A stretch of DNA of 64,000 nt from Cyanobacteria bacterium REEB67 (GCA_018971775.1 JAGXAB010000012.1:50343-114342), one strand, 5' to 3'. Positions 16,731-25,636 are shown, numbered from the stretch's first letter. Notes: generated by a model from the sequence alone, not told the origin. A program made the numbers and translations.

Positions 16731-18120
16731 CGGAATTATCCATGACCGGCTTGTCGACTGGTTGCGGCATGACCAGAGCGCCGGTCATTTTAGCGGCATA
16801 GGCATCGCTCGGCGCGACGAATAGACCTTTGACGGCGAGTTGACCTTTGAGACGACCAGGAGATGTGATGCGACCGACATCGATAATCAGGTCATTCTTG
16901 CCCGAAGTAATCATTCGATACCGCGAGCCGGAGCCCGACGACATGGCGACCAGACGCATCGGCGGCGTGCTCTTGCCGATCAAACCGAGATATTTGGGGA
17001 TAGAAACCAGCTTGGGATCTACCAACCAGGCCTTGGCCACATCAGCCCGACCGGCGCAAATATTTTGAGCGAAAGCGAGAGCGACGGATAAGGGCGCATC
17101 GTCGGGCAACTTACCGGCCAGACCAAATTTGCCGCCCAGATACTTCAAGACGACTTTATAGCCGGCAATGGCGGCATTGGTGGGCTTGACGGCCAGGGTC
17201 TTACCGTTCGATTGCAGGATGGTATCGCTTTTCTCGTCGGCGGCGCTGGCTGGTCCTGATGGTGGCTGGACGGTGAGCACGATATCAGAGCCGGAAAAAC
17301 AGGCCTTCCCGGTGACATTTTGCGAGAAGAAAGCCGGTAGCGAGGCGAATAATTCGGGCGCTTCGACGAGGGGGCCCTCGGCCAATTTGTAAGATTTGAG
17401 CCACAAAGCATTGGTCTGACGATCGCCGCCAATCAATACGAGATAGCGACCAAAAGCAGCCAGCGATGGCGGAGCAGCCCCAGCGGAGATGGCATGGATT
17501 GGGGCATGGATTGGGGCATGGGCGGCAGCACGGGGAACTGCACGGTGCCCCTTTTTGCCGTGGGCGGCAGCCGGTGCAGGATGGACGGCAGGAGCGGCAA
17601 AGGAGCTGGGGATGACACGACCGTCACGCAAGACGATGGACAGAGGCAGAGGAATAGTCGTTGTCTTGCCCGGGCAGGCAAAAATCAAGCCATGATTTTC
17701 AGGAATCGATGGAAACGTCCACAAATGGGCATTTTTTACGCCAACGTCGATCACTTTCACATGCAGATCGCTCAAAGATGGATTGGCGGCGATCAGGTCT
17801 GAGGGATTGGCCTGAGCAAAATCAGGCATGATCAGCAGATCACGCAAATAAATGACATATTTGCCCCAGGCCACATCATCCGGACTTTCTCTGTACTCTC
17901 TGGCCAGATTAGCCAGCACCGGAGCGCTTAGATTTTTTTGAGGCAAGGCAGCCTCCTCATCTCCGCGGCCCGCCGCTGCCGGCTTGGCATCGCCTGCCGC
18001 GGCTTTTACCGAAGCAGCCTGAGCCGGATTACCGCTGATCGGCTGAAGCAGGACGGAGCCGGCCACGAGCAGCGAAAAGACCAGAGCAGCTCGCTGAATA
18101 AATCTGAAATTTGAGTGCAT
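16702..18120 (-). CDS. Secreted protein of unknown function
   Basis: A 472-residue protein with a typical Sec signal peptide (basic start, hydrophobic core AALVFSLLVAGSVLL, Ala-x-Ala end near residue 36). The mature part begins Ala/Lys-rich, then contains beta-rich stretches. One is around 85-185 with an aromatic DLHVKVIDVGVKNAHLWTFP segment; a low-complexity His/Ala/Pro insert follows at about 185-225; the C-terminal third resembles a small globular domain (NICAGRADVAKAWLVDPK). No catalytic motif or known domain is recognisable. It heads a minus-strand run (this gene, PATAN protein, pepA). The low-complexity insert carries short repeats (APIHAPIHA). Exported to periplasm or surface. Confidence 0.65.
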   Translation of the reverse strand: MHSNFRFIQRAALVFSLLVAGSVLLQPISGNPAQAASVKAAAGDAKPAAAGRGDEEAALPQKNLSAPVLANLAREYRESPDDVAWGKYVIYLRDLLIMPDFAQANPSDLIAANPSLSDLHVKVIDVGVKNAHLWTFPSIPENHGLIFACPGKTTTIPLPLSIVLRDGRVIPSSFAAPAVHPAPAAAHGKKGHRAVPRAAAHAPIHAPIHAISAGAAPPSLAAFGRYLVLIGGDRQTNALWLKSYKLAEGPLVEAPELFASLPAFFSQNVTGKACFSGSDIVLTVQPPSGPASAADEKSDTILQSNGKTLAVKPTNAAIAGYKVVLKYLGGKFGLAGKLPDDAPLSVALAFAQNICAGRADVAKAWLVDPKLVSIPKYLGLIGKSTPPMRLVAMSSGSGSRYRMITSGKNDLIIDVGRITSPGRLKGQLAVKGLFVAPSDAYAAKMTGALVMPQPVDKPVMDNSDAEPKTPAH

Positions 18121-18364
18121 AAATTCAAAAAACCTACGAAATTACGGCGAATTTTTCACGTTGGATGAGCCACACTTAAACTGCTGGGCCAGCGCCCCGA
18201 GGCCAAAATCCCGTCTGTGATATGGTGATTTTAACCGCTTGACCTTCGGGCGTGGTGTTTTTCCCACAAATGGCTCTGGCCTGTGGGAATCCTCCCATCT
18301 GATCTATGGACAATGGTAGGGCCCGGATGTAGATTGGAACTACGCTTTGTTAGGAATTGCAAGC

Positions 18365-20908
18365 ATGCCACCCCTGGAATTCGGCCACAATCAACCCATC
18401 GACAACTCAGCGATGCATTCGCTCGGTTCTCCAGCGCCGGACTGCTCCCTCGCCCGAGAAGTACAGAGTCAGGTAGCGCAGATGGCTCAGCCGATGCCCG
18501 GCGCCGAATCGATGATGGGCATGCCCGGCGTACCGGGAGCCGAACAGGCGATTTCGCCCCTAGTCCAGATGATTATGCGTATGCCCGGCCACATCGGCCT
18601 GGCTTCATCCTTTTTTGAGGCCTTGAGCAATTTTTTCCTGCCGCAGACCGATATGCTCTCCCTTTTCGATCCGGCTAACTTTGGCCTACATATAGATCTC
18701 TCCGGGATCATGCCTTCCGACCACGGCGGTCTTGACGTAGATCTGTCGCTCCTGCCCCACGACGCTCCTTTGCTCGACCATCTCGGATCGGCCGACCTGA
18801 GCTCGGCTCATTCCCTCGACCTGGCCTCCGACAGGCTCAATTTGTCACTCGGTGGTCACAGTCATTTCCTCAGCGATCATGGTAGTGCCAGCATCAGCCT
18901 CGGTTCACAATTGAATGTCTCGGGTGGAGCATCTTTTGCCAATCCGCGTTTTGAAGGCGCCGGCGGACTCGTCTCCGGTCCAAGCCTCTCCGAAAATTTC
19001 AACGCCAATAGCCTCGCCTCCAATAACCGCCTTTTCTCCGATGGTGGAAGTATTGCTTCCGCCAGTCGCTCGATGATGGCCGGTGGTCCGGCAGGCGCCG
19101 GGGCGGCAAGCAGCAGTGCGCTCAACTCGGCAGCGATGCCGCAGACGAACGTCGCATCGAGTGCCGCTAATGCAAATACCAGTGTCAACGCCGGTGCCAG
19201 CAATATCGAAGGCAATGTCAGCGCCCAGGGCAGCTCGGCGAACAATGTCTCCTACAATGTCTTCGAAAATTTGACCGGCAATAAAGATGTGCTTGCCGCC
19301 AATAATGTCAGCGATTCCTATCACTCGACCGTCGGCAACTTGCATGGTAACGGTGCCGACGTCATGCAAAAAGCGACCGGCAATGCTCACACTGCCACTA
19401 CCAGCAGTGGCACAAGCGCGCTCAACGACAATCCCGGCGGCATGCACGCCAAGTCGATGACTATGGACGGCCTCAAGGTCGAACATATGAAAGCGGACGC
19501 CCACACCCAGATTGCCGACCACAAACTGGATAAAGGGCTCGACCACAAAGCCGAGGCAAAAGCCGATCATAAGGCTGAGGCAAAAGCGGACAGCAAAATC
19601 GCCGATGCCAAGGTCGAACACAAATTGACCGATGCCAAAGTCGAGCACAAAGCCGAGCACAAAATCGCCGAACACAAACCGGAAAACAAGCCCGAGCATA
19701 AGGCAGAACCAAAAGCCGAAGCCACTGTCGCTCACGCCAAACCGGCCGCTAATCTCGCTGCAAATCATGCCACAAGCCAGGCACCAAATCATGCCACCAA
19801 CCATACCGCACCGGCCAAGATCGCCCAGGTGAAAGCACCGGTCGACGCAGCCGTGCAGCCTAACGCCATCGCCGAAGAAAATGTCGAACTGGCTCAGGCT
19901 CCGACCGGCCAGGATCAATTTGGCCAGCCCCTCCAGCAAGACGCAGGTGCCACAGCCGGCGCCGAGAACACTGCCGGCGGAGATGCCAAAGTCGACGGCC
20001 AGAACGCTGACGCCATCGATAAGACTAATGGCTTGAACAAGCCAGGCACCGCTTTAGAAAAATCCGGAACCATGGCTGGCGCTAAAGTCTATACAATCAG
20101 ATCCGGCGATTGTCTCTGGAACATCGCCAAAGATCAGCTCGGCGACGCCACCAAATGGTCCGACATCTATAAAATGAACGGCGATGTCCTCGGAGCCAAT
20201 CCCAGTTTGATCAGACCGGGCACTTCCATTCAGTTGCCGGGAAGCGGCGCCGAATCGACAGGCCTAGGCAATGTCGCGCACTATACCGTTAAACCCGGCG
20301 ACAATCTCTGGGATATCGCCAAAAATCAAATGGGCGATGCGACAAAGTGGGGCGATCTCTATAAAGCCAACCAGGAAATGATCGGCTCCAATCCATCCTT
20401 GATCCAACCCGGTCAGGAATTGACCATCAACACAGGCGCGGTTGATCCGGCCTCGGCGCAACTTTCGAGCACCGGCGCGGCGGGCTCGGGTACGCTCGCT
20501 CAGGCACCGGTCAGCGCCGGCGCTGGCCAGATGCAGCAAGGTGGGGATATCGGCAGCCTGGCACAAAACGCTCAGGTTGGCGGACAATTCGACGGTCAGG
20601 CCGGCGGCCAATTCGAGCAGGCCGGTGCACCGGCGGCCTACCAGGCCGGAGACGCCCACTATCAGGCCTCGCAATTCAACCAGGCCAGCGGACCGGTATC
20701 GATGCAACCAGCCAAAGTACTGCCGGCTCAAGCCGAACCTGACGCCATCATTCAACCGGCCCACGCGGCCGAACTGAGCAGCACTGGTCTTTCACCAGAA
20801 GCGGCAGACATAGCCAATCTCGGTCACGATCTGACCTCCGGTCAAAAACCCGTAGTCAACACAAGCCTCGGCAACGACCTGCTCAGCATGCTCAACAAGC
20901 GCAAGTAA
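18365..20908 (+). CDS. Long LysM-repeat protein with charged Lys/His/Glu/Ala linker
   Basis: About 847 residues from ATG 18365, preferred over an upstream TTG because AGGA lies about 10 bases before it. Residues 1-370 are low-complexity (Ser, Ala, Asn, Gly) with no recognisable domain. About 372-458 is strikingly charged, built from short repeats of the form KADHKAEAKAD. Two LysM peptidoglycan-binding domains follow, at about 574-627 and 638-690. Both are of an extended type sharing GD-LW-IAK-Q-GDATKW and NPSLI-PG. The tail is Gln/Gly/Ala-rich. No Sec signal or membrane helix is evident, so export, if any, uses another route. It is divergent from the secreted-protein gene at 18120 with 244 bases between. 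Likely a cell-wall-associated or envelope structural protein. Confidence 0.75.
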   Translation: MPPLEFGHNQPIDNSAMHSLGSPAPDCSLAREVQSQVAQMAQPMPGAESMMGMPGVPGAEQAISPLVQMIMRMPGHIGLASSFFEALSNFFLPQTDMLSLFDPANFGLHIDLSGIMPSDHGGLDVDLSLLPHDAPLLDHLGSADLSSAHSLDLASDRLNLSLGGHSHFLSDHGSASISLGSQLNVSGGASFANPRFEGAGGLVSGPSLSENFNANSLASNNRLFSDGGSIASASRSMMAGGPAGAGAASSSALNSAAMPQTNVASSAANANTSVNAGASNIEGNVSAQGSSANNVSYNVFENLTGNKDVLAANNVSDSYHSTVGNLHGNGADVMQKATGNAHTATTSSGTSALNDNPGGMHAKSMTMDGLKVEHMKADAHTQIADHKLDKGLDHKAEAKADHKAEAKADSKIADAKVEHKLTDAKVEHKAEHKIAEHKPENKPEHKAEPKAEATVAHAKPAANLAANHATSQAPNHATNHTAPAKIAQVKAPVDAAVQPNAIAEENVELAQAPTGQDQFGQPLQQDAGATAGAENTAGGDAKVDGQNADAIDKTNGLNKPGTALEKSGTMAGAKVYTIRSGDCLWNIAKDQLGDATKWSDIYKMNGDVLGANPSLIRPGTSIQLPGSGAESTGLGNVAHYTVKPGDNLWDIAKNQMGDATKWGDLYKANQEMIGSNPSLIQPGQELTINTGAVDPASAQLSSTGAAGSGTLAQAPVSAGAGQMQQGGDIGSLAQNAQVGGQFDGQAGGQFEQAGAPAAYQAGDAHYQASQFNQASGPVSMQPAKVLPAQAEPDAIIQPAHAAELSSTGLSPEAADIANLGHDLTSGQKPVVNTSLGNDLLSMLNKRK

Positions 20909-20947
20909 ATAACCTTGGCCCTGGTCTACACCTGCGCTGCATCGGAG

Positions 20948-22102
20948 TTATAAATGAGCCAACAGTTGGCTCAGGCTGGACTTTGTCATGGCCGCCACTT
21001 GATTCAGGCCGGCTACACCGGTCGACGAAAGACTCGCCGTCGGCGCTACAACAAGGCGTGCGCTGGCAGGTAGACCAAAAATGGCAGCCAGAGCGGCACT
21101 ATCGAGCTCCGATACGGCCGGCAGGGCCAGTATGCCTTTGCCGGCAGCGGCAGCCAGGGCGATGATTTCGCCGACGCCTTTGCCGCTCAACGACTGCTCG
21201 TCGAGCTTTCCTTCGGCGACGATTAGCAGATCGCACCAGCTAACCTTTTCTCTAAGGGCAAGCAGATCGGCAAAAAGGTGAAAACCCGAGACGATTCGAG
21301 CCGGCAAAGAACAGGCAAAACCATAGCCTGCGCCGCCGGCGGCACCGGCCCCCGGCAAATCGCGTCTACTTGCATCGATGCCGCAACTGGCTTCAAAGAC
21401 CTCAGCCAGACGAGAGAGAGACTGGTCGAGCCAGGCGACTTCTGCGGCGTTCGCTCCTTTTTGCGGACCGAAGACAGTGGCTGCTCCCTGCCGGCCCAGT
21501 AAGGGACTGACGACATCTGTAGCCACCGTAAAATCAACGCCGTTGCAACAGGCGTGCAGAGCACTCAGATCGATGGCGGCGAGCGAAAGCAGCGCTCCAC
21601 CACCGAGTTCGAGCGCCCGGCCATCTTTATCGAGAAATTTCGCCCCGAGGGCGACAAGGGCGCCCGTGCCACCATCAGTGGAGGCACTACCACCAACCGT
21701 GATAATTATTTTCCTGGCACCGCCGGCAATGGCGGCGGCAATCAACTGACCGGTACCGTAGGTGTGCGAAGTGAGCGGAGCGAGAGTGCGAGCGTTTAAA
21801 TAAGCGATACCGCTGGCACAGGCAAGCTCGACCACGGCCATGTCGGCGAGGCGAAGATAGGCGGCTGGCACCGGCAAACCGACAGGCCCTACTACTTCCA
21901 TACTTACCAGATCACCACCAAGGGCGGCGTGCAGGCAGGCAAGACTATCGTCGCCACCGTCGGCGATCGGCGCTTCCTGGACAATTAGCGCCCCACCGCT
22001 TACGGCGGCATAGTCCCGGCAGGCTTGCCCGATTGTGGCAGCAAGAACACTAGCGCTGACGCTGCCTTTATAGCTGGCAGGGGCTACCAAGATTTTGGTC
22101 AA
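20948..22102 (-). CDS. Glycerate kinase (GlxK/GarK family)
   Basis: A 384-residue kinase of the bacterial type I glycerate kinase family. It phosphorylates D-glycerate with ATP, to 2-phosphoglycerate in most characterised members, feeding photorespiratory/glyoxylate-type carbon into glycolysis. Diagnostic parts are VAPASYKGSVSA at the start, IADGGDDSLACL, the conserved GGSASTDGGTGAL phosphate-binding loop, and AEGKLDEQSLSGKGVGEI. The length is normal. The start is TTG at 22102 behind AGGAAG, about 6 bases away. It is convergent with the LysM gene and has no operon partner. Confidence 0.93.
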   Translation of the reverse strand: MTKILVAPASYKGSVSASVLAATIGQACRDYAAVSGGALIVQEAPIADGGDDSLACLHAALGGDLVSMEVVGPVGLPVPAAYLRLADMAVVELACASGIAYLNARTLAPLTSHTYGTGQLIAAAIAGGARKIIITVGGSASTDGGTGALVALGAKFLDKDGRALELGGGALLSLAAIDLSALHACCNGVDFTVATDVVSPLLGRQGAATVFGPQKGANAAEVAWLDQSLSRLAEVFEASCGIDASRRDLPGAGAAGGAGYGFACSLPARIVSGFHLFADLLALREKVSWCDLLIVAEGKLDEQSLSGKGVGEIIALAAAAGKGILALPAVSELDSAALAAIFGLPASARLVVAPTASLSSTGVAGLNQVAAMTKSSLSQLLAHL

Positions 22103-22209
22103 AAATTTCTTCCTAAAAATGCCCTCCGACAGTTTATCTGCTACTTGCAGGTGGCAAATTAGAAACAGAATAGTTTTATGCGTTTACTCCCTGGGAGGAG
22201 CAAAGTCTC

Positions 22210-22746
22210 ATGGCAAAAAGAGAAGAAGTAGGCAAGCTGCTCAGTAACATGAAGGCCAGCGCAGAGCCCAGGCCGGCAAAGAGGCCCGATCAAGGCCAGA
22301 GCCGACCCGAACAAAACGAGCACTCTGAAAGCGACCCACTGCACCGCGAACTGGATCTGCGCGCCTACAAGGAGCATCAAGCCTGGCCCGGACGCACTTA
22401 TTTGCTGGTTGGCAATTCATTCAATGCCGGCCGCAAAAAAAATGACGGCGCCTACAACAAAAGACGTGCTGCTGCTATCAATAAAGTGCTCGAAGCAGGT
22501 AAGCATCCGGCCCGACATCAATGCGTCAGCGCGCAAGAAGCACTTAAACAGCAGGCTTTTGTCAAAGTATTGAGCCGCTTCGAATACGACTGGTTGCGAC
22601 GGCAGGCACCGGGTGCCTTGCTTGGACCGGCCTATGATCAAGCAGGCAAACGCCTCAACAGCAGCTTTGCCGTCTGGCGCGTCAATCATAGCCAGAGTGC
22701 GCTCAAAGCACCGGCTAGATCGAAACAGCTGATCGCAGCGAGATAA
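22210..22746 (+). CDS. Basic protein of unknown function
   Basis: A 178-residue hydrophilic protein. The start ATG at 22210 has a strong GGGAGGAG site. The first 50 residues are low-complexity and charged (KASAEPRPAKRPDQGQ). The remainder looks globular and basic, with LVGNSFNAGRKKNDGAYNK, a helical KRRAAAINKVLEAG, and YDWLRRQAPGALLGPAYDQ. No signal peptide, Cys cluster or known motif. It is a single-gene unit ended by a strong rho-independent terminator. The basic surface suggests nucleic-acid or membrane contact, but this is a guess. Confidence 0.6.
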   Translation: MAKREEVGKLLSNMKASAEPRPAKRPDQGQSRPEQNEHSESDPLHRELDLRAYKEHQAWPGRTYLLVGNSFNAGRKKNDGAYNKRRAAAINKVLEAGKHPARHQCVSAQEALKQQAFVKVLSRFEYDWLRRQAPGALLGPAYDQAGKRLNSSFAVWRVNHSQSALKAPARSKQLIAAR

Positions 22747-22780
22747 AATTTTCCTCGGTAAATAACGCACAACACAACCA

Positions 22781-22820
22781 AAAACAACGCCTCTGTCTCA
22801 TCACTGAGGCGTTGTTTTTA
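22781..22820 (+). terminator. Rho-independent terminator
   Basis: A perfect 10-bp stem (ACAACGCCTC / GAGGCGTTGT, 11-base loop) is followed by TTTTT and preceded by an A-run, so it can work in both directions. It ends the 22210-22746 transcript and may also stop the WYL gene arriving from the right. Confidence 0.92.
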
Positions 22821-22859
22821 GAAAGAAAAAAGAGACAGCGAAGAAATACCGACTTTTGC

Positions 22860-23672
22860 TCAGGAATAAGCGGGCAGGCGGGTATAGGTAATCTTCGAAG
22901 CATCAACCGGCGCTTCGAATATTTCGCTCGTTTCACTGATATCTTTGATCCGATCAACTCGGAAAATAAGGGTCTCGCCCCGCTCGCGGCAAAATGCCAC
23001 CATCCGCCAGAGACCGGAATCTTTGATCATCACAAGCGGATTGAGGGTCACTACATCCACTGATTCGCGGGCAAAGCTGTAATAGTTGGCTTGGACACTG
23101 AGATGATTGACGAGGGCTTTTTCCAGAACGGGCAAAGTCTTATCGACGTGGTACATCGGATAATCAATTTGACTATCGCGCATCGAGCCTTCTTGCTGAG
23201 GGCCGCCGCCGGAGAGTTTATCGAAGGTGGAAAATTCCTGCAGATCGAAATTGTCTTCCGCGCCACCGAAAAAATCGTCATCCGAAAATTTGAGCTCACG
23301 TCCGCGATCGACTAAAAAATCGTCAGGAGTGGATTCGCGCCGCAAAGTGAGATAGTCGTCGTCGGCCAGCGGCATGGCCAGGGCATCCGAAATGAAAGAG
23401 TAATCATCGTCCATCTCGTCGCAACCGAGTACCGAATCGACTATAGCGTCGGCCAATTCGTTTGCTACATGCGCGACATCCCGGGACACAGCCAGTGAAA
23501 GTTTTTCGATGATATCCTTGATGATTTCGTCACGTTCCCGGGCATGGATGGTGACACCGGCGACGAGTTTGTCGAGCAATCTGGCGCTGGTCAAAAGCAA
23601 CATGCCTTCTTCTTTGGTCAGCTCGACGGTAAATTTTTGACTCAGCTCTTTTTCTCGGTCGTTGTCGTGCAT
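22860..23672 (-). CDS. WYL-domain protein, probable transcriptional regulator
   Basis: A 270-residue protein. The C-terminal ~105 residues form a WYL domain (VLEKALVNHLSVQANYYSFA ... VTLNPLVMIKDSGLWRMVAF ... RVDRIKDISETSEIFEAP). This is a ligand-sensing fold common in regulators of stress and defence genes. The N-terminal 75 residues are helical (KEEGMLLLTSARLLDKLVAG) and could bind DNA or mediate dimerisation, but I do not see a standard HTH. Between them, about 85-160, lies a very acidic linker. The start ATG at 23672 has an AGGAA site. A 16-base palindrome sits 42-57 bases upstream and may be its operator. Confidence 0.8.
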   Translation of the reverse strand: MHDNDREKELSQKFTVELTKEEGMLLLTSARLLDKLVAGVTIHARERDEIIKDIIEKLSLAVSRDVAHVANELADAIVDSVLGCDEMDDDYSFISDALAMPLADDDYLTLRRESTPDDFLVDRGRELKFSDDDFFGGAEDNFDLQEFSTFDKLSGGGPQQEGSMRDSQIDYPMYHVDKTLPVLEKALVNHLSVQANYYSFARESVDVVTLNPLVMIKDSGLWRMVAFCRERGETLIFRVDRIKDISETSEIFEAPVDASKITYTRLPAYS

Positions 23673-23713
23673 TACTGGTTCCTACGTTAACTGCCAAGAA
23701 ATAGCCCAAATGA

Positions 23714-23729
23714 AGGCTATTTATAGCCT
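23714..23729. promoter_or_regulatory. Palindrome upstream of WYL gene, candidate operator
   Basis: AGGCTAT-TT-ATAGCCT, a perfect 7-bp inverted repeat with a 2-base centre. A further ATAGCC copy lies at 23701-23706. Its position suits autoregulation of the WYL gene; this is inference. Confidence 0.4.
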
Positions 23730-23821
23730 ACCACCGGTTGCCAAGACCGAAAAGGCCCGAGCGCCAAAAAAGATAAATTCGCACCCCTGTGCTTGCAGCT
23801 GCCAGGGAAACAAATTGGTTT

Positions 23822-24730
23822 TCAGGTCAATCCGGGGATCGACAAATCTATTATGCCCAGCCGTTCGCTTAAAACCTGCCTGCAAGCAAAAATAAGTCCC
23901 AGTCTTGCTTTTAGGACTGATAAATCACAATTGAAAAAGCCCTGATCGCCTTCGAAATGATCAAAGAATCGGTCCAGCGCGCATGCCAGCACGTTGCCGC
24001 CACGGTCGGCAATAACTTCCACTCCAGCGGCATTATGGCCGGGTGGCTCTGAGGCTACCATCGGGCCGACCGATAATGACTGACTGGCCATCAAATCGCC
24101 CAGGTGCAGCACTATATCCAGAGCAGAGGCACGGCTCGCGGCCTCCTCGGCAAAGAGAGACTCAAATAAAGCGCTATCGCTCTGCCATTCGGCCAGCAGA
24201 GATAGCCACTGCCTGGGCGACAAAAGAGGCTCTTCGATGGAAGCATTCAAAATATTCAGCCTTTCGCTTATCGCCAGACGCAAAAAGTTATCGGCCTTGA
24301 CCAGGGCCGCCCGGTCGAGAAGGCGTTCTTCAGCATGGGTTGCCGCGGCTCCGGCAAGCACGTGCGCGCCCTTACCGCAAGAAATAATCGCACTCAGACT
24401 GCAAGCGGCCATAACGGCACTGACTCTAAAGCCTATAAAGGCGGGAGCACTGAAAAAAACACCACAGTCGAGGCCGGTGCGACCAGCAGCAAGCGTTTTT
24501 AGGCGCGCCACGAGGAGCGGAGCCAGCACCTCGGCGGAAGGACCGCCCCCGAGAGCGCTGACAATTCTCCCGACACTGCAAGCAAGATCCCCGTGTGCGC
24601 TCAGACGCGGTCGGCTCAAACGTACAGCCGCCGACGCCGCTTCGATGTTAGCCACGCCTTGAAGCAAGCCGTCAGCCCAGGCTGATTCCAGCGCCTCAAT
24701 TAACAGTGATTGCAATTCTTCCTTAATCAT
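23822..24730 (-). CDS. Arginyl-tRNA-synthetase-like protein lacking the catalytic core (N-terminal and DALR-type domains)
   Basis: A 302-residue protein. Residues 1-115 follow the ArgRS N-terminal additive domain: RLSRPRLSAHGDLACSVGRI (compare the family's P-x-x-x-HGD-hydrophobic-x-x-N), LLVARL, and FFSAPAFIGFRVS in place of the usual AGPGFINF. The stretch that should carry the HIGH and KMSKS class I catalytic motifs is absent. Residues 155-302 then resemble the DALR anticodon-binding domain (NFLRLAISERLNILNASIEE, FFDHFEG, ending KARLGLIFACRQVLSERLG and GIIDLSIPG). It should therefore bind tRNA (perhaps tRNA-Arg) without charging it. Eukaryotic DALRD3, a DALR-only tRNA-binding cofactor, is an analogue. 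It is a stand-alone gene; a TATACT box lies only about 11 bases before the ATG, so the mRNA may have a very short leader. Confidence 0.65.
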   Translation of the reverse strand: MIKEELQSLLIEALESAWADGLLQGVANIEAASAAVRLSRPRLSAHGDLACSVGRIVSALGGGPSAEVLAPLLVARLKTLAAGRTGLDCGVFFSAPAFIGFRVSAVMAACSLSAIISCGKGAHVLAGAAATHAEERLLDRAALVKADNFLRLAISERLNILNASIEEPLLSPRQWLSLLAEWQSDSALFESLFAEEAASRASALDIVLHLGDLMASQSLSVGPMVASEPPGHNAAGVEVIADRGGNVLACALDRFFDHFEGDQGFFNCDLSVLKARLGLIFACRQVLSERLGIIDLSIPGLT

Positions 24731-24886
24731 ATCCAGACAAGTATATACAAAAGTTAGTCTTGTAAATATCGGTAGTCAAATCAATGTTTAATTAGAAGGC
24801 AAACCCAGTATCTGGCCATCCGGCCAATCGCCAGTCAGCCAATCGCCAATTAGTCAGACAGGCTATCAAGCATTTGAGATAAAGCA

Positions 24887-25636
24887 GTGCCCCAAATTTA
24901 TTGTCAGCGTAATTTACCGTCCTTTTTCGAATTGGCCGCAATCGCTACCCTTTCTGCTTTTTCACTCAGCTTCTCCGCCGCTGTCGCCGCACCGGCGGCA
25001 GGATCTAGAGGAGGAGAAGGAGCAAAGGCTGCAAAAAACGCAGCTGGTAAGGCACTCCAGCCGCCCGTCACTAAACCACAAAGAAGCGCCGTTGCACTCG
25101 ATCCCAGTGTGATCGACCCGGTCGGAAAATTAGCTGAGATATCTGCATCGGTGTCGCAGAGCTCGAATGAACTGACAGCCATATCTGAGGATCTGGACAA
25201 ACTGACCAATGAGCTTGGGCGTGTCGAAAAAGACCACACTGCTAAAGTGACCAAAGCCTCTCTTGACGCACTCCAGAAACGCTTCAAAGAAACAATTTCC
25301 CGCAGCTACGTCGTCGAAAAGCGAGTCAAGGACTCCCTGACGAAAAGTCAGTCGGACATCGAAAATGTGCGCGTCGCATTGACGTCAATTCAGTCGGAAC
25401 GAGCCGGCGGCGCTGTGCGCCGACCGGTGATGACCGACGACGAAATCAACGAATGCTTGAAAGATTTGAACGACCTCAGTGCGACGATAAAATCCCTGCA
25501 ACTCTCGCTTGCCGAAGACAACGGCAATGATGTTGATCGCGAGAGCGAGAGAGAGGCGAAAAAAAGCCCCAAAATTAAGACCGCGGGGTCATTGCCCCGC
25601 GGTCACATCGTTAAGGATAAAAAGGAGAAAAACTAG
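24887..25636 (+). CDS. Secreted coiled-coil protein of unknown function
   Basis: A 249-residue protein. The GTG start at 24887 leads into a signal peptide (hydrophobic AAIATLSAFSLSFSAAVAAP, Ala-x-Ala site near residue 35). After a Lys/Ala-rich linker, residues 80-215 are almost wholly helical with heptad spacing (ISASVSQSSNELTAISEDLD, LGRVEKDHTAKVTKASLDAL), typical of a coiled coil. The basic tail ends KDKKEKN. The start is not secure: the binding site is weak. Its last coding bases contain a perfect 10-bp inverted repeat that serves the opposite gene as a terminator, and its TAG stop overlaps the stop of that gene by four bases (CTAG). Confidence 0.62.
   Translation: MPQIYCQRNLPSFFELAAIATLSAFSLSFSAAVAAPAAGSRGGEGAKAAKNAAGKALQPPVTKPQRSAVALDPSVIDPVGKLAEISASVSQSSNELTAISEDLDKLTNELGRVEKDHTAKVTKASLDALQKRFKETISRSYVVEKRVKDSLTKSQSDIENVRVALTSIQSERAGGAVRRPVMTDDEINECLKDLNDLSATIKSLQLSLAEDNGNDVDRESEREAKKSPKIKTAGSLPRGHIVKDKKEKN
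25562..25604 (-). terminator. Rho-independent terminator for the minus-strand gene, inside the opposite CDS
   Basis: On the minus strand, GACCGCGGGG / CCCCGCGGTC (perfect 10 bp, 6-base loop, 25579-25604) is followed by TTAATTTTGGGGCTTTTTT. It lies 30-70 bases past the stop of the 25633-26235 gene and within the last codons of the plus-strand secreted protein. Confidence 0.75.
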
